Positions 5,944 through 8,531 of a stretch of 8,531 nucleotides of DNA are shown piece after piece. Position 1 is the first letter of the stretch. The number at the start of each line of letters is the position of its first letter. The notes under the pieces were generated by a model. It had not been told where the DNA came from and did not search any database. It was given only the letters and a program-made list of their open reading frames with translations. A program made the translations under genes and the position numbers. The DNA comes from Planctomycetota bacterium (lineage in GTDB: Bacteria > Planctomycetota > Phycisphaerae > UBA1845). The stretch is from the NCBI GenBank assembly GCA_022566435.1, contig JADFIX010000013.1, forward strand, positions 5,711-14,241, in the 5' to 3' direction.

Positions 5944-7599
5944 CTAGCGACACGTCCCGTTCGGCTTACAGTTGACTGAACAACAATCCGCGTCTGTCGT
6001 ACACGGCCCCCCCTTTGGCTGACAAGGCGGCTGGTCGCACGTATCGGTGGTTTCGTTGCAAGTCTCGCCGCCCGAACACGGATCACCGGTCGAAGCGCAG
6101 TCGGCTGTGGCATCGCAGAATTCGCCGCCGTTGCAGAAAGCGCCGTCATCCGGGCAATTGGCATTGTTGGGCGTGTTCACGCATGTACCGCCCACACAAT
6201 CATCGTCGGTGCAGCCGACGGCGTCGTTGCAGTCGGCGGGGACGCTGCAGGTCACGGCGCAGTCAATCGCACAGTTAACCTCATCTTCGCCGCCCTCGCA
6301 CGTGCCGTCACCGCAGCACGAGCCGGAAGCAGGCACATCCGTACATGAGAAGCCGCCGCCATTACACTCGGGCGTTGTCGAGTCGCAAACAATAGCACCC
6401 TCCCCGTCGCCGTCACCGCAACAGAAACGGTTGTTCGGATTTCCGTTTTGCTTGCCGTCGCAATCCGCAGCGCAAGAGACGCAATCCTCGCCGTCTCCGG
6501 CCTCACAAACGCCGTTGCCGCAGCTCTCGCCACTACCGCTGATACAGTCGTTGGGGCACGAATTGCAATCCTCACCTGACTCGCAGACGCCGTCGTTGTC
6601 GCAGCCGCCACCCGGACAAGCGGGATCGCCGGTGCAATCGCTATCGTTGCAGTCGACGAATCCATCGCAGTCATCGTCTGCAAAGTCGTCACAGATCGAC
6701 TCCACTGCCGGCGGTGGGCCACAATCCGACGGGCAAGAACAACTATCCTCCAGTCCGTCGCAAGTACCATTCATGTCGCACGGAAAGACCGTCATGCCAC
6801 AATCTACACTGCAACTCGCCTCGGTCTCGAGTTCCTCGCAAAAACCGTTGGCGTTACAGCCCGGTTGGCACGCAGCGGCCGCCCCGCAGTCCGTGTCATG
6901 ACAATCCGGAAAGCCGTCACAATCGTTATCCGCGATGTCGTCGCATACCTCCGCGGTCGTCGAACCGCAATCGGCCGGACAATTGCAGGCGTCCTCTCCG
7001 GGCAGGCACGTGCCGTCACCGCACTGGGTCGGCACGCCGGTGAGCGTCGCCGAGTCGAAGAACCGAGTGATGATTCCCTCGACGACGATATCATATCCGA
7101 ATGCCACATAGGCGATCGTCGGTTCAGAGATCGCGATGGATCGATTCATCTGATGAAACGAAAAACCCGCCGGCTGCGGTATGGGAAACACCTCGCCTTC
7201 CGGTGACTGGGTAAAGTCGAATTCCACCGCCGGCTCTCGAAGCCCGATGAAACCGATCGCCGGTATGACGCTGACAATTCCCTCCGAACCCTTCCATATC
7301 GCGAACTCCAGACCGATGTTCCAACTACCGGGAGGGAGCAGTAATTGCCGCGTGACCCACACCGTGCCGTCGTCATTGAGACCGTTCGCGGTGAAATCAA
7401 GCGACCACGCGCCGCCCTCCGCCTGTGCCGTGCTTCTGGTGACCGACCAAACTCGCTGCATGTCCGCGTCGGCCCGCCACGGACCGAACCCGTTCTCAAA
7501 GCCCTCAAAAACGGTATCCGCACTCGCGCTTCCTGCGGAAATGATTAATGCGGCGATCATGAAACGATAGTTAACCATTCGTCTCTTGGCTGGGGACAT
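5944..7599 (-). CDS. Secreted Cys-rich protein with MopE-like and CGDGxCxxGED repeats
   Basis: The 551-residue protein is probably exported and held by many disulfides. A signal peptide spans about 1-27 (KRR, then FMIAALIISAGSASA). Residues 28-190 contain no cysteine and look like a beta-sandwich, with FEGFENGFGPW (31-41) and alternating hydrophobic strands, perhaps a binding or adhesion domain. All 62 cysteines follow residue 192. Six repeats of the type CGDGxCxxGED...C..DC lie at 193-211, 248-267, 274-293, 333-352, 360-380 and 429-447. Two DNDCDG-type MopE-like motifs (219-238 and 303-322) are rich in Asp and could bind metal. A CDD/CNGGE module (451-521) and a knottin-like end CTTDADCCSVNCKPNGTC (533-550) follow. 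There is no visible sorting tail and no catalytic motif. A strong Shine-Dalgarno fixes the start. Its role (surface, adhesion or metal binding) is inferred. Confidence 0.85.
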   Translation of the reverse strand: MSPAKRRMVNYRFMIAALIISAGSASADTVFEGFENGFGPWRADADMQRVWSVTRSTAQAEGGAWSLDFTANGLNDDGTVWVTRQLLLPPGSWNIGLEFAIWKGSEGIVSVIPAIGFIGLREPAVEFDFTQSPEGEVFPIPQPAGFSFHQMNRSIAISEPTIAYVAFGYDIVVEGIITRFFDSATLTGVPTQCGDGTCLPGEDACNCPADCGSTTAEVCDDIADNDCDGFPDCHDTDCGAAAACQPGCNANGFCEELETEASCSVDCGMTVFPCDMNGTCDGLEDSCSCPSDCGPPPAVESICDDFADDDCDGFVDCNDSDCTGDPACPGGGCDNDGVCESGEDCNSCPNDCISGSGESCGNGVCEAGDGEDCVSCAADCDGKQNGNPNNRFCCGDGDGEGAIVCDSTTPECNGGGFSCTDVPASGSCCGDGTCEGGEDEVNCAIDCAVTCSVPADCNDAVGCTDDDCVGGTCVNTPNNANCPDDGAFCNGGEFCDATADCASTGDPCSGGETCNETTDTCDQPPCQPKGGPCTTDADCCSVNCKPNGTCR

Positions 7600-7604
7600 C
7601 GCAT

Positions 7605-7613
7605 TCTCCTCCT
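7605..7613 (-). promoter_or_regulatory. Strong Shine-Dalgarno of the Cys-rich gene
   Basis: AGGAGGAGA on the minus strand lies 5 nt before the ATG at 7599. It is the best ribosome site in the window and selects 7599 over the later ATGs at codons 8 and 14. It suggests high expression of the secreted protein. I saw no convincing -35/-10 pair upstream. Confidence 0.75.
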
Positions 7614-8168
7614 CTTCGTTTGTGAAATGCCAACACCAACGCCGGCCGGGGCCAACGCCCTTCGCACACCCCCGCCTTTACACAGTTTTTCGATCCGACG
7701 GGATTAATCTAGTCGCCTCCGTTCGCCAAGCAGGCGACAAACAATGTGTTCCGCTCTGCCGCTGGAGCATCGCCGTACAGTATTGTGAACTGGTTGGAAT
7801 TCTGCGCGCAACTTTGACGGCATGATCCGCGCCAGCGCCCTGAACGCACAGTTGTATGTGCCCACCGGCCGACCACCTTGCAGGCGAAACCGGCGACCCG
7901 ATCTCAATCCAGCTAACATATGCAACTAATCCGCGATGATCAACGCTCGCGCGGGCCAAATGCCGGAACCGTGCTCCCCAAAAGAGCGTTTTGGACGCTC
8001 AAAAATCGAGTCGGCCTGAACCGGGATGACCCATTTACCGCCTCCGAGTCCGCCATTTTACCGACTCTCTGTCCGAATTTTTCAAGTGCGGACATCTGAC
8101 GATGACGCCTGTGTTTGTTGGACGCTACGCGGTTTTGAGTCTAGTCGTTCCGGGGTTGCTTTTTGACA
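7614..8168. other. Intergenic region without a convincing gene
   Basis: These 555 bp separate two leftward genes. The open frames in them (such as 7678-7959 on the minus strand, 93 codons) lack ribosome sites, recognisable motifs and a protein-like composition. The segment 7840-8168 is noticeably less GC-rich than the genes and contains short stems at 7985-8001, 8046-8067 (GAGTC/GACTC) and 8070-8094 (TGTCCG/CGGACA). I see no tRNA or riboswitch. The right part is the downstream flank of phnE, and the left part should hold the promoter of the Cys-rich gene. Confidence 0.5.
7981..8001 (-). terminator. Possible weak terminator downstream of phnE
   Basis: A 6-bp stem GAGCGT/ACGCTC (7985-7990 and 7996-8001) with a 5-nt loop is followed on the minus strand by TTTTGGGG. 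It is the nearest stem with a T-run after the phnE stop, but it lies about 170 nt away. The stem is short and the T-run has only four T. Confidence 0.3.
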
Positions 8169-8531
8169 TCACGTGAGGCGCTTGCGGATTTGCACGCTGA
8201 GCTGATCGACGCACAGTACGATCACCATGGTGACCAGCACCATGGTGCAGACACGCGGGTAGTTGAACGAGCGCCGATACAGCTCGATGTAAAAGCCGAT
8301 CCCGGCACATCCCACGAAGCCCAAGACGGCCGACTCGCGTATGTTCATCTCCAAGCGGTAGAGCGTTAGGGAGACGATTTGTGGCGCCACCTGAGGCCAA
8401 ACAGCGAAACGAACCTTCTGCCACCAGTTCGCCCCGGCGCTGTCCATGGCTTCCCACACGCCTTCGAAGGCCGTCTCACACTCGTCGGCGAACAGCTTGC
8501 CAAGGTTCCCGACCGAATGGATTGCGATGGC
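8169..8531 (-). CDS. phnE: Phosphonate-type ABC transporter permease PhnE, C-terminal part
   Basis: The window holds the last 120 residues; the 5' end lies beyond the right edge. The frame is open and PhnE-like to the very last base, so the GTG at 8459 is not a real start. The visible sequence opens AIAIHSVGNLGKLFADE, then the ABC-permease EAA loop (EAMDSAGANWWQKVRFAVWP, followed by QVAP), then LYRLEMNIRESAVLGFVGCAGIGFY in two parts typical of PhnE, and a last membrane helix VCTMVLVTMVIVLCVD before SVQIRKRLT. PhnE is the membrane channel of the importer for phosphonate, phosphite or related anions and works with PhnC (ATPase) and PhnD (binding protein), expected to lie further right. The substrate cannot be told from this part. 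GCAGIG replaces the commoner GAGGIG, a mild variation. Confidence 0.93.
   Translation of the reverse strand, partial: AIAIHSVGNLGKLFADECETAFEGVWEAMDSAGANWWQKVRFAVWPQVAPQIVSLTLYRLEMNIRESAVLGFVGCAGIGFYIELYRRSFNYPRVCTMVLVTMVIVLCVDQLSVQIRKRLT

Noticed and set aside
5649..6164. Minus-strand open frame of 171 codons
   Set aside because: It crosses the repeat, the palindromic terminator and the end of the Cys-rich gene; its translation has no protein-like features.
6047..6901. Plus-strand open frame of 284 codons rich in Ser, Pro and Gln
   Set aside because: It is the complement of the Cys/Asp-rich repeats; the composition follows from reading those codons backwards, and there is no ribosome site.
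5944..7027. Tandem DNA repeats or a CRISPR-like array
   Set aside because: The periodicity is at protein level only; the units differ in length and spacing and there are no identical direct repeats with unique spacers.
7678..7959. Minus-strand open frame of 93 codons in the gap before the Cys-rich gene
   Set aside because: No ribosome site, no domain or membrane pattern, and a second overlapping frame of similar quality; probably chance.
8169..8459. Short complete permease starting at GTG 8459
   Set aside because: The frame continues with typical PhnE sequence to the window edge, so the gene is cut by the window and is not short.

Overview
The window looks like chromosomal DNA from a GC-rich bacterium, most likely a planctomycete (Planctomycetota) or close relative. 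This rests on three things: the mix of protein types, a large secreted Cys-rich protein with MopE-like and 'CGDGxCxxGED' repeats, and hairpin repeats that resemble intergenic repeats I associate with planctomycete genomes. It is inference from pattern recognition, since there is no rRNA or other marker gene here.

Left part (1-5029). A paired-hairpin repeat (1-64) lies downstream of a leftward gene (105-1022). That gene encodes a diadenylate cyclase (DisA_N/DAC domain) with an N-terminal pyruvate-kinase-C-like domain, the domain order of archaeal DacZ. It is divergent from a rightward pair, and the 70-bp gap carries overlapping sigma70-like promoters. The first gene of the pair (1093-2889) encodes an exported AMMECR1-like domain joined to an alpha/alpha-toroid domain. 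The second (2882-5029) overlaps it by 8 bases and encodes a polytopic GT-C-type glycosyltransferase. The overlap suggests one operon, plausibly for envelope or extracellular glycan work.

Middle (4981-5943). This is a repeat-rich zone. A mosaic of at least eight hairpins begins inside the 3' end of the glycosyltransferase gene and runs to about 5261. Next come two gene remnants (5269-5598 and 5631-5756) that share a 21-bp block and look like the back half and front half of one gene type in permuted order. A second copy of the repeat cuts the latter remnant short. A perfect 28-bp palindrome with a T-run then probably ends the leftward gene beyond.

Right part (5944-8531). A leftward gene (5944-7599) with a strong Shine-Dalgarno encodes a secreted 551-residue protein with 62 cysteines, all in its C-terminal two thirds. 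About 570 bp without a convincing gene follow. The window then ends inside the 3' end of a leftward phosphonate-type ABC permease gene (phnE).

The points most worth following up are the DacZ-type cyclase in a bacterium, the exported AMMECR1-toroid fusion next to a GT-C enzyme, and the permuted gene remnants bounded by direct repeats and hairpin repeats.
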